Source: Siphonodentalium dalli
Lineage: Eukaryota > Mollusca > Scaphopoda > Gadilida > Siphonodentaliidae
Reading direction: 5' to 3'
Length of the DNA: 64,000 nucleotides
NCBI GenBank assembly: GCA_032622095.1
Contig: CP136064.1
Location: 216,766,205-216,830,204 of the forward strand
Positions 23,246-35,300 of the stretch are shown here, in pieces. Positions within the stretch are counted from its first letter, which is position 1, and each line of letters opens with the position of its first letter. The position numbers and the translations under genes were made by a program. Below the pieces are notes generated by a model. It did no database searches. It saw only the letters and a program-made list of their open reading frames with translations, and was not told the origin of the DNA.

Positions 23246-24633
23246 GAATACCACATACCAGTCGCACATAGTGCTTGAGTGCCCAATTATATGTTTTATA
23301 ATTAGCAAGGGACGATCTAAAACATTACAGCTACTGCACTCATTGGAAAAGTGGACCAAGACCATAAATGAAGGATATGCAACACATGTAATTTATATGG
23401 ACTTCCAGAAAGCATTTGATACTGTTCCACATCAAAGACTAGTAGACTACTGCATAAAGCAAGAAGCTACGGCATAAATGGGAATATACTGGAATGGATA
23501 GAGAATTTTTTACAGGGAAGACAACAAAGAGTGATGATAAATGGTGAAGCGTCAACAACACGAGAAGTAATAAGTGGAATACCCCAAGGAAGCGTGCTCG
23601 GACCCATATTATTTGTCATACACATAAATGACCTCCCATCTAACGTCAAATCTGATGTCATGATGTTTGCAGACGACACTAAAATTTACAGGGAAATGCA
23701 GGATATATCAGATGTGGATGCATTACAGAATGACTTAGATGAACTCCAGACATTGTCAGACAAGTGGCTCTTGAAATTTCATCCAGATAAATGTGTGACA
23801 ATGAACATTGGCACGAAAACAGAAGAACCAATCTATCACATGAAGAACAAAGATGGACAATATGTACAACTAAAGGAGGTAAATGAAGAGAAAGATATAG
23901 GAGTCACAACTGCATGATAACAAACTGAAATTTGACCAACACATGAATGAGAAAATACAGAAAGCAAATGCAGTCACTGGAGCGATACGCAGAGCATTTA
24001 CACACATGGACACCAAAACAATGCTGAAACTATACAAAAGTCTGGTGAGACCACATCTAGAATATGCCCAACCGGCTTGGAGTCCACACTTAAAGAAAGA
24101 CATTGAAATGCTCGAGAAAGTCCAAAAAAGATTCACAAAACTAATACCAGAATTTAAAAGAACTACCATATGAAGAAAGACTAAAGAAGCTAAATATACC
24201 AACACTTAACTACAGAAGAATAAGAGGAGATATGATAGAATGCTTCAAGATATTTAACACCTATGATCCGGAAGTGAATGACATATTAAGAAGAAGCACC
24301 GAACTCAGAACCAGAGGACATAATTATAAATTATTTCTGGAAGGAGCAAACAGGGATGTAAGGAAATACTCATTCAGCCTAATAGTGGTGGAGCCATGGA
24401 ATCATCTAACAGAAAAAGTGGTCTATGCAGAAGACATGAACTCATTCAAAAACAATCTTGATTACCATTGGCAGGACCAAGAAATTAAATTAAATTTCAA
24501 GGCTGAGTTGAGGCTGACAGACCCTGATACGATCAGTCAAACAAAAAAACAAAATTCAGGAGAGTTCGGAGAATCAGAAGATGAAGAATCAGAGGTGGAT
24601 ATAGTGGCATCTATAGAAGCCAGCGTCCACTAA
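23246..24633 (+). pseudogene. LINE reverse transcriptase, frameshifted copy
   Basis: Motifs run in order across frames: KGRSKTLQLLHSLEKW, then VIYMDFQKAFDTVPHQRL with the first catalytic Asp; after a shift near 23462, GISGIPQG-type residues (ISGIPQGSVLGPILF) and MMFADDTKIYR with the intact FADD box; after a shift near 23910, MNEKIQKANAVTGAI and MLKLYKSLVRPHLEYAQPAW; after a shift near 24160, LPYEERLKKLNIPTL and the C-terminal tail to a stop at 24633. It is a non-LTR RT with at least three frameshifts and no endonuclease. It differs clearly in sequence from the LINEs at 5 kb and 9 kb, so three or four LINE lineages are present in this window. Confidence 0.93.
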
Positions 24634-26030
24634 CAACATAAGGTTACATAATGTATAATGTTATATAGCACATGTAAGAGTAAATTCTAAAATATAGATA
24701 TATCAACTTCAAAATTTTTCAGTTAAAATATTTTGAATGTAAACAATGATTTTATTTCAAAATATCAAAGTTCCAGCAGAGAATAATGGGAGAAAAAAGA
24801 AGTGGATTGTTTGAATTGAGCAATATCAACACTCAGTAGGCATGTTTTGGCCACAAATAATTTCTATATCTTGGGTAATTGAGCATTATTTTGGTCCCAC
24901 TTTAATCCACTAATAATAATTAGTAAATTGTTTATAAGCTTTAATAAAAGTTAAAACACGTATGTCCACACCAAATCTATTTGTTCCTATATTCACTAGT
25001 TCTTATCGTTCAGTTATTATTTAGTTAAATTCAGACACAATTATTAATCTGTAGAACCTGACATAATTACTAATCCCATCTTGTGAGAAAACAGAACGAG
25101 AGGCCGATCACGACCGGCAGATGTTTAACCCATCCCTTGGCGATAGTAAATTGCTATGGTCGAAATAATAATCACGAGTTTGATGTGGAATTATAAGTAT
25201 ACTGTTATGTACTAAAGTAGTACACACAAATGTACATAATAACACAACTCATTTGAATTTATGGGTAAAAATAGATGGGTTAATTGTAATTTATGAATCA
25301 AAATAGAAGGGTTAATGTAATATCTATAAAGCCTTTTCACCACGATCATTGTGTAGGCAGTTCTATTATTGTTGCTGCAAATGGCCAGGTGACATACCAA
25401 ATATTATAGTTACTTAATAATGGAAAAGGTTGAAACACATGGAATGGATAACAGGGGTTAAATCTCCTATCTTGGCTCGCTTTAATCCAATACAAGTCTA
25501 AGCAACCAAAAGGACATAGACTTCAGTAGAGCTCCATTGTTCTAGTTAAATAAATTCACCTGGCTAAGTGGTGGAGGTGTTAACAGAACACCCTTAGACA
25601 ATAGTATCCATGCTCTGTGGACCTTTGTTTATTCAATTGTCAGATAACATCAAATCTGACATATAATTTGGTCAGGTAATTAATTGTGGGTATTTTCTCA
25701 AAGTAAAAAGAAAGTATAACTTTGACAAGGATTTGTGGTGAGGGTAACAGAAGGGAGAAGGGTAGGGAGGAGGCGAGGGAAGGGGCGCAGGGGTAAGTAG
25801 AAGTTGGGACCCCCCCCTGTGGGAGGGTCACTTGGAAAGTGTGACATAGCTCTGGTTTTTTCATCACATTTTTACAATCTGAATAACTACCATTCTAGAC
25901 CCCTTCACAGCATTAATCAGCTTGGTGGTTCCCGAGATGTTTAAATGATTCTCAGTAATTTCATTGAAGATTTGTTCTTTTTTTTAATTAAATTTTTATT
26001 TTTATTTTTTTATAACCATTTTTGTTTTGT
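24634..26030. other. No recognisable feature
   Basis: AT-rich intergenic sequence; the longest frames (62-75 codons) have no motif. The first bases may be the 3' UTR of the preceding LINE. Confidence 0.5.
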
Positions 26031-26033
26031 TAA

Positions 26034-26880
26034 AGGGATACTGTACTCAAATGTTGTTGTTGGTTTCTATAGTCTCTGAGACGTAGAATAAAGTAACCAG
26101 ATTTCAATTATTTGAAAGTCTGTTGAATATGAGGTAATGTTACAGATGGCAGCTTAGCCGGAATGTGAAATTACCAATTGTCGTTGTCGAGTAACTTTTG
26201 GACAGTTTTCAAGCAAATGTATCAAATAAATGTTTATTGTATGCATACTAGTCCCATATACTCATTTAAGTCATTGTTTGGTCACTAGTCAGTGAGTGGC
26301 TTCAGCTTATGCCCCATATCAACATAATTTTTTACACGACCATGTGTGCCATGCATTACCTAATACACTATCCGTGAATTATTTTGATTACGTCTTGTAC
26401 GCGGAAATTCGTAATTTAATTCATGGCTCCAGCCATAAATTCAATTTATATCAAACTATTAACTTTGATTTTAAGACAACCTATTAAACTGAACATTTCC
26501 AGAATACATCTTCGGCTCAAATTACTTAGTTTTCTATGTATTATCGATATTAGATCGTTGTTATCACCGGGAATTTATTGAAAATGGCATATATTACCCC
26601 TTTAAATTGAGCAAGTATTGAGCAAGAAGTTCATGATGAGTAGTATACAGGACTAGTATGCATATAACATAATATTTATTTGATATATTTGCTTGAAAAC
26701 TGTCCAAAAATTACTTGACAACGACAATTGGTATTTTCACATTCCGGATAATCTGACGGATAATCTGACATCCGTAACATTACTTCGTACTCAACAGACC
26801 TTCAAATAATGGAAATCTGGTTACCTTATTCTACAACTCAGAGACTAAAGAAACCAACAACATTTGGGTACAGTATCCCT
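26034..26880. mobile_element. TTAA-flanked TIR element, 847 bp, non-autonomous
   Basis: TTAA lies on both sides (26030-26033 and 26881-26884). The left end AGGGATACTGTACTCAAATG matches the reverse complement of the right end at nearly every base, and the arms extend about 240 bp inward (CAAGCAAATGTATCAAATAA on the left, inverse on the right). There is no transposase; the middle has only a 63-codon frame. TTAA targets are used by piggyBac and Kolobok elements. I cannot choose between them. Confidence 0.82.
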
Positions 26881-26884
26881 TTAA

Positions 26885-28990
26885 AATTAATCGGATTAAA
26901 CCCATATTCAAAATTTGGTTCCGATCAGATAGAAAATGTTTGAGTTATCACACCATGCATAAAGTGTCTATGGACAGACAGACAGACATACAAACAGACT
27001 GACAAACGAACAGACAGACGGATGACGAGTTGTGATTTCGGACGTCGACACTGTTTACCATACTATGATATGGGTAAACATAAAAACCAAATGGGTATGT
27101 TTGCTGTTCCATGCCAATCTCTGTGCATTTATTCAGACCTGTGTTTAAAATAACACATATGAAATCAAAATTGAACAGTGCTTGATACTGAATTTTCTTA
27201 TCACCAATTTCATAAAAAATTTATGATTTAAATGGACAGCACTAATTATCGCACTACTGTTTAAATACAAATATATATAAAACTATATTGACTTGCTGTT
27301 TCAAGTCTCGATGCATATGTTGCATTTTGGTTTTTAACATTTCCTGGTAATGGTTTGGTTGGATCATACATGTATATTACATAATGCATGTACCTTTATC
27401 CAGATTATCTGGATTAACGTACTTGCATAATGTATTGTTGTCACCAGAGGCCACAAGGCCAAAATGCATCTTTAAACTAAGCTAATCTACTAACTCCATA
27501 GATTGTATGCGAGATGTTCACACCAAGTATCACAATCTCGTGGGATGAGATGTTACATAATGATTTTGGAAACTAACAAAAACATATGCTTGAATCCATT
27601 CCACGAGAGCGATATTTTTTGTTGTATTTCACATATTGTACTTTTTCATGGAATAAATACTGATTGAACTCAGGCATGTGGATGGACAGCAGTCATTTAA
27701 GCCAGAATAAACCCATAATTGCCTCAACATTGGGGAGCTAGATCATCCCAGGAATCTCTACTCTGGCTACACCCAGATATCATGTTCAATCAGTTCAAAA
27801 CTGAGAACGTTTTGTTGTTCTGACTCACTAGGAACTTTTATAACATAGAAAGTATAATGCAGGTAATAATTCTTAGTTAATATCTGTTCCTTAATAATGT
27901 ATTTCATGTAGGTGAACATCTCAGCTTGAGACTATATGATTTAGGCAACATTTGTGAGCTGACTCCCTAATAAATATTGAATTGATTACCCAAGGGAAAT
28001 TAGCAATTGTAAGCAATGTACAGCAAAATCGGCTCACGACGCTTAAATTGTGAAATCTCGAGATGGGACTTTCACTGACATTGAAATGCATTATTAAGGA
28101 ACATGTTTAAACTGATAAGATTGATTATCTGCAATAGGTTTTCAATGTTCCCCATCCCAATATAAGAATATTCCAGGTTTTGAACTGGTGGAATATGATC
28201 TCTAAGGGCGTAGCCAGAGTAAGAGATATGAAACACTCGGCTGGGATGCGCATAGCAAATAGCCAGCATAGAACCTTAATCAGATCAGAAAGTGACTCTT
28301 GTTAGCAAAATCCTTCTTGTTTGATTATCGACTATTTGTTTTGAGAAGAATGGTGGACTGTTTGTTTACATTTTTGATTAGTTCAGATTTCCGTGTTTTA
28401 CGAAATGGTACATCAATTATTGAATTTTTCGACAATAATAGTTTAATGATACATTCGACAAATGGGTGTATTGGCCGAGTCGTAAATTATCAGTTTGAAG
28501 TAGTGAAATAAGCACATGTCTTTAAATGTATATGATGGACCTAATTCTCTTTGTTCAAATAACTGTTTAGTGTGCAAGAGGAAAATATATTATATGCATA
28601 TAACTGATCATCAGAAATAACACAAATCTTATGGTAGAACTTTATTATACTGGAATCCTAATATAGCATATAGGATCTAACAAAGCATATCAACAAAGCA
28701 TCAATGAGCACTAGGTAGTCATATAATTCTGTATTTGTATAGATTCTTATAAAAACAAAGATAAACAGAATATAAAACACTTTGAGTTTAACCTCTTCAT
28801 TTCCACTACGTACGAAAATTGTCACAACGTATGCTGTCATCTGTACTGAATAAGGACTTACAATAATGTAGACCAGTATTGAGCATGATAACTCAATTGT
28901 TGTACTCATTAAAATTACTCATAATGTTCAAACTCCTTATCAAATTATATTGTATATTTATATTATAGATTATATAGAACTTACCTTTAA
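26885..28990. other. No gene seen; a CAGACAGACAGAC run near 26976
   Basis: Sequence after the TTAA element contains a CATATTCAAAATTTGGTTCCG-like and ACAGACAGACAGACATACA remnant, typical of the tails of the tandem-repeat elements seen elsewhere in the window. Otherwise featureless and AT-rich. Confidence 0.45.
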
Positions 28991-28999
28991 CAAAACTTG

Positions 29000-29290
29000 T
29001 CTGATCATCATATCACGACACAAGTGTGTGAATAGGGTTGTCGATATGGCACAAGTGCCAGTGCAGAAGGATAGAATGAGAGCAGCCTCTCGTTCTATCC
29101 ATCTGTAATAGAACAAGTGCAGTATCAACAATCCTATTCACACACATGTCGTTCTGTGTTTATTACACGCCACCCATACTAAAAACCAATTAATTGAAAA
29201 ATAATAGACAGGGCTTGTCTTTTCATTTGTGAAGATGCTTTTATTTTATAGTTCCGGTTTCATGGTCGAGGCGAACGTCAGTTATGGTAT
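29000..29290. repeat. Dispersed repeat with hairpin, related copy at 4440-4700
   Basis: Inverted arms lie at about 29015-29040 (ACGACACAAGTGTGTGAATAGG) and 29127-29153. The right part (CATGTCGTTCTGTGTTTATTACA and TTATTTTATAGTTCCGGTTT) is the reverse complement of 4500-4670. Type unknown. Confidence 0.6.
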
Positions 29291-31838
29291 ATGACTTTGA
29301 CCGCTTCCAGACATTTGTGTGGAATCACAGACACAGTATGAGACACCGGAAAGGTGTGTTTTTTTCAGGTACAGGCATGTACTAATACCGATATTACATG
29401 GATAATTATGAGAGTAAAAACTTAAAAGGGATCTTATTTTTGTAGTTCAAATAGAGATTTATATCACTTGATACACACAATTAAGCCATAGGAGGGCCAT
29501 ATCTTTGTGAAGTATACCCATTTTTGATGCTAATTTTATCTCCAGATCATAACAAAACAGGCATGTAGGCTACAAAATTCTATAAGTTGAAGATTTGATC
29601 AACATGTGTGGCCTCAATATATTCATACAGACAAAACTTTATGGCAAAAGGGGTGAACAGGATCACAACACCAGAGATGTGAAACATGCTTCAGCACACA
29701 ATGTCATAATTTCATGGAGTGGAGAAGAGGTTAAACCACATAATATATAAATTGTGTGCATATAATAAATGCGTATTTGCTTTTTAGAATTATATTCTTT
29801 TAGAATTATATACAAGTATACACAAAACATTTTACATAAATTACATTTATATCCTAGGCAAGAATGTCTCAATATAAAATTTGCCTCACAACTTCTGTGT
29901 ATAAATACTATGCTTGTTGATTAGGTTCAATGATGGAATTCATGACTATAAATGAGAGTTGCAGAAACTTCATGGATATGTTGCAGACGATGGATGGTAG
30001 CTGCAGAAACTTCATGGAATGCTGCATAAAGTATATGAACCAATAACAAACTGATGACGTGAAGTGTTGGCAGTGATTTGCTGATGCTGCCTCTTTTTAC
30101 TGATGATGTGAAGTGTTGGCAGTTATTAGCTGATGCTGCCTCTTTTTAGATGTTATGAAGAGGTTTGAATTGGATGTCTAAGATACCTATATTTCCATCT
30201 CTCTTAACCCTTTCTATATTAAATGGATTCTTCCTCTCAGTCATAAAATTATACATTGGTAGGGTCTACTATTCATCTGGAGGGATGTTCAGGAAATATG
30301 AGCATGATGAAAGATAATAGAAAGTGCTGTGGAATCCTATTCATTGGTGGGAAATGTTCCAATGGTCATTGTTGAACTTATTATTTGAACCTTACCTAAG
30401 GAATAACTACTCCTCAATGAGTATTTAGTATAGAGAGGGTTAATGGCCCTGAGAAGTTATCAATGTATGTATTCATGAATTTTGTCAATGGCACTGCCAT
30501 GGAATTCACATCTTGTCAATATACAGGGTTCTTTCTACCAGAAGGTAAAAGGACTGAATCAGAAGAGCGCAAGTTACCATATTTTAGCATATGCTGTCAA
30601 AATATCAATACATTTTTGACTATAAATCAATTATGATAAACATAGGCCCCTCTGAGAGATGAAAATATAGATTTTAAATCAGATGTTAATTAAATATGTG
30701 ACCAGCACACGGGAGTTGACATAAAATGAATGGACAATAACAGAGAGATTAAATATTTACTACTGATATATACAATAAACTGCCATTAAAAGTGAGTTTC
30801 TGCTGGTATCTTGTGATTGTGGCTGATAGTTTGTGTTGCTATGGTAGCATGTATCCATGGTGTATGTACCATTTGGTCATGCTGAAATGTTAAATACAGG
30901 TAAATATCTTTGACTAGCAAATTGTTTTTAAAATTCATTTCCTCAATTCAAAACAAATTCATATTTTTACAGAAGTGGTTTGTTCGCTCTGTATGTCAAA
31001 GATTGAACATTTTCAAGCTTAAACAGAGGTGATTATATTATGGTATTACACTATAATCAACCTTGACTCAAATCCTATACATTTTCCAACTGCTCTGTTC
31101 CATAGAAAACACGGCCTATACTAGCAACATGATTGTAATCATGTAATCAGTGAAGCTTCAGTCACAAGCAAACTAAAAGTTCACCAGCACAAGAAACAAG
31201 TGAACACTCAATACATTTGTGACCAGCACAAAGTTTCAGGACATATAGTAAAAAATAAATTAGCTGCCTTTGAGAAATATACATTATTTACAAATGAATG
31301 CAAATGAATGATAGAATGAAACTTATAGAATAGAAATCAAGTATTACTGCATGGAAATTATAGAGTGAAGGTTTAGAAATAAGCACACAATAACAATTTT
31401 GTCATAATTCTATCAGAGAAGCAGTGAGGTTTTTTTCTGCTAAAATCAATTCAGTGATAAAAATAGCACTAGTTTGGTATCAAAATTCTAGAAATATAAA
31501 TAAAATAGATATGAAAGATGAAGTTCAATACTAAATGCAATTAATGCATGGAGTCAAAAGTGTTTATCTAAAGAACCACATTTTGCAATACTGTTTGATG
31601 TTAAATGATTTTGGGTTCCTACAAAACTTTTCTTACAAAAAGACCAGTTTTGCTGAAGAAACATTAACCAATTCTCCAAAGAGAGGTTTCTGTTATAAAA
31701 ATTTGTCTTGTGGTAAGCATGAATGAGTGAATATACGTCTATTGATATATGTCTATAAATAATGAACACATGGGTCAGAAATATTGCTGCAGAGTGCAAG
31801 GATGAGAAAGAATGAATGGAATGACCAAGAGGATGAAA
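29291..31838. other. Intergenic sequence downstream of the IAP gene
   Basis: AT-rich with no gene. A short tandem duplication (period about 51 bp, GTGAAGTGTTGGCAGT and GCTGATGCTGCCTCTTTTTA) lies at 30055-30150. The stretch next to 31838 may be transcribed as 3' flank of the IAP gene. Confidence 0.5.
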
Positions 31839-31844
31839 TTTATT
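31839..31844 (-). terminator. Candidate polyadenylation signal of the IAP gene
   Basis: AATAAA on the minus strand, about 117 bp downstream of the TAG stop. Position and sequence fit a cleavage/polyadenylation signal. AATAAA is common in AT-rich DNA, so this is only a candidate. Confidence 0.4.
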
Positions 31845-31960
31845 TACAAGATGATGCAATAAGATGAGGATGAGATGACAAGAGGAGGGAAAGAGATGAT
31901 GTATATGAATATCTGTATAAAATGGCAAGGATGATTTGACATGTATAAATTATATAAAAT

Positions 31961-32355
31961 CTACGATAAGTGGACATCTATGGCAGTGAATATCTCCGTC
32001 CGACACACAGGACATGATTTCGTACCCTCCATGATCTGCGTAGAACACATCTCACAGCACACTAAATGTGAACACGGTAAGAAGGCCATGCCTAGTTTAT
32101 TGTTCAGACACACTTTACACCTCATCTCGGTTTTGAGTTCGTCATTCTCCTCGAGGAGTTTAGGATCTGCTCTATTCCTCAACTGTTCATTCTCCCTCAT
32201 CATCTGATCCATCAACTGTCTCAACTGACTGATTTCCTGGTTATTACTCTCTGCGAGGTTCCTCAGTTCTTGATCCTTCCTCTCAGTGACGCTCCTCAGT
32301 TCTTGATCTTTACTCTCAGCGACACTCCTCAGCTGTGAATTTTCCTCTGAAGCTT
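31961..32355 (-). CDS. IAP last exon: coiled coil with 11-residue repeats, then C3HC4 RING
   Basis: The exon begins after a CTACTTTTGCAG acceptor and runs 130 codons to TAG. Codons 10-42 form three consecutive 11-residue units related to SVAESKDQELR, visible in DNA as 33-bp units. This is a hendecad-type coiled coil. The RING follows, with ligands C-x2-C-x11-C-x-H-x3-C-x2-C-x10-C-x2-C, an exact C3HC4 pattern. The protein ends DVHLS only 13 residues after the last Cys, as is usual for IAP RINGs, where the C-terminal tail takes part in dimerisation. The RING would recruit an E2 enzyme and act as an E3 ubiquitin ligase (family knowledge). Confidence 0.93.
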
Positions 32356-35300
32356 CTGCAAAAGTAGAACAATTACATCTGAGTTAATAAGAATAATAGG
32401 GGTGGGGCACCAGGGTTAAATAGGTGAGGTGCATTGTGCATATTAAGTAGAACAGTACTGGTGAAGCTGGTTCAAATCCTGATGAGCTTCCATCTTTGTT
32501 CCAGGCAATGGGAGAGTATCCAGATTTGTGTATCAATATCTGGAGAAGTCTATCAATTGTCGTCCAGGAGTCAATCATTTCTAAATGTGGTGGCACAATT
32601 TCCCACTTAATGACTTTACTTAATCTTAAATTAAATTCATGGTCTATTAACTACGGTACCGCTGAAAGTGACATAAAACACGAACTTACCACCCGTCCAC
32701 ACTATAATGAGAATTCACACACTGTTTGGAATGCAGTTTTTATAACAATATTCTTTTAAATGTCGTTCACTGTGAAATACAAGTTATCTCATACTTTTTG
32801 CATGTAATTGAATGGGTGTCAGCAGTGAATGTGTTAACAAGATTTATGAGCTGTATCTCTGAGTCAGTGTAGTAATACTGTGTACTTCATGTCCTTAATT
32901 CTAATTCTCTGGTTTGTGAAAATGTTCTTTTCTTCTAAGGCCACATCAATTTAATAGCCTGTTTTACGTACAGACAAGAACTTTTTTCTTGGTCTCAAGT
33001 CACAGCTTCTGCCTCCTGCTTCCATTTGCAACAGACAAAGACTCATATCATAGCTCAAATTTGCTTAACTTCCAAACTAAATATAAGTAGATATACTAGA
33101 AAAACATCATGCAATTAATATATGTACTGTAATTGTGTGACCATGAGGATATGTTTTGTTATTATCAAAGGGGCCACCACTTACACTCTCGAAAACAAAA
33201 CAGACTTCTATCAAATCAATTAGACAGTAAATTTGAGACTGATCTATCATTACCGTATCACAAACTAATGATATACGTCAAATTATTTACTTGGTTACTA
33301 TCTAAAAGAATAAACATAAACACATGTTTAATAGCGTTACAATTGTTGATATGCAGGATAAAAAACACAGACAAAATAATACTGCAAAACTGTCATATTT
33401 CTGCCCAGTTTGTTATATATAAATCCTAAAGCATCACCAGAGTCAAAGACCTACCATGTATTTATATAAATTTGGACATTATGTGTTGTGTTATAAGCCC
33501 TAAATTCCATAGAATTTCTTTTGGTATTTTCAACTGTTTAAAAACTGGAATTGGGAACTGGACACTTCAAATGCCGGAATCTAGTTGAATCAAGGCTGGT
33601 GATATCCCTTGGAATTTTTTTTTTAAATTCTCATAAACTAGGGCATATTGGTAACATGTAAATAAAATTACCTCTCAGAAAACTTAAATTTGTTAGATAG
33701 GATTATTCATGTCAGAGCACACTATAAGCCCTGCGGTGCGTGGTGAAGAAAATAAGAGACAATTAAATCTTTTAATTTGTTTCTGCTTCTTATCCATTGT
33801 TTGATCTGTTTATAAGAAGAAATAGCTCAGTTCAATTTTAGAAATGAATTAAATTTATTGTTGTCACAAATATTGTGAACTTCTTGTACAGTTCCATGGT
33901 TTGTTGATAATAATGGTAAAGGAAATCTTAATCCACCTTCTGCATCGATTTCATTTTCTCCAAATGTTTGTAAACAGGCTATTAAATTGTTGTGGTCTAA
34001 ACTGTGTTTCTGAAGATGATTTTACTGTTGTTGCGACACCAACTAATCAACCAGCCAATCTAATAAGGATGCTGCTCACACTGGTATGAAAAGCAATTTC
34101 TATAAAATTAAAAACATGGCTATGATGTCACTCCATTGTTCAAACCATCTGCACAGCCAACGAGAGTGTGGACAGGACCAACCACATGGAATACATCCGC
34201 TGTTTTGACCCAATTTTGGGTAAAACCATTCTGATCAGAGGCGACGGTTTTGGTGAGGCCATGTTTTAAGTAAGATAATAGCTGAAAACTGTACATTATT
34301 TCAGCGAATGGAACAATCTCGTCATGCAGCTTCAATCAATCCATTCACTGATATAATGTACAGTTTTCATCCATTATCCTATAAATAAATTTAAGTATCT
34401 CTAACAATGGAATTTTAACCCTGGTCTATTAGTCAGTGTAGACCTGCTGGAGATTTAATTTCCCCAGGGTTGATTATGGTTTTTCATCTTCTACTGTAGG
34501 TTGTGTTTCGGCAGATAATGGTACTGTACAACTGTTATTGAGAACAGATCACATTACCATTTCACAGTGTATTCCTATAAGTTACCAACAAAAAAAATTG
34601 AGAGGATCATCTTCATGGAAAAAGGTCTGTTCTATGAAATTTACATGAGTTGCAATTATATTTGGTTAAACAAAATATTTCTACTGTACTGTAGTCAAAA
34701 TATAGCTTTAGTGGTACACTTAGATCATGGTGGGCCATAAAACTATGTAACAACCTTATTTCCCTTGAATGTCGTTCTACAACATGGCTAATGCTATCCC
34801 AAAACTGATACAAGAATGATTCATTATATTTAGTATGAGTTTTTGTCAGATCCAGGAAATGTTTGATTGGAAGAGAACCAGTACAAACCTGGTACCAATC
34901 AGAAATGCTGACGACTGATCAAGCCTTAAAATACTGTGTGTGCCATAAGGCAGAATGAGGTCCCCATACAGTGAATTTAGTGATGCCACCCCGCACAGTG
35001 GCTAGCATCACCAAATTCGCCCTCTGGGGACCTCATTCTGCTTAGGCCTCATCTTCTGGGAAGTATTGATAGTCTCAAATTAACATTGTTTACAGTTACT
35101 TTTTCCCTTCTGTTCAGTTTCTATATCCCCCAATTTGCAGAAGATAAAATGCATATCAAGGTGACTAATGGGTGAACATCACAAACTTCAACTGGATAAC
35201 TTCAATCTGATCACATAGCACTTGAGGCCTAAGCAGAATGAGGTTCCCAGAGGGTGAATTTAGTGATGCTAGCCCATTGTGTGGTATAGTCACTACATTC

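Noticed and set aside
34120-34335. 71-codon frame on the minus strand, also open at 49848-50063 in the segmental duplicate
   Set aside because: The two copies differ at nine residues, and most nucleotide changes alter the protein. There is no known motif and no fitting splice phase. Shared openness is explained by recent duplication rather than selection.
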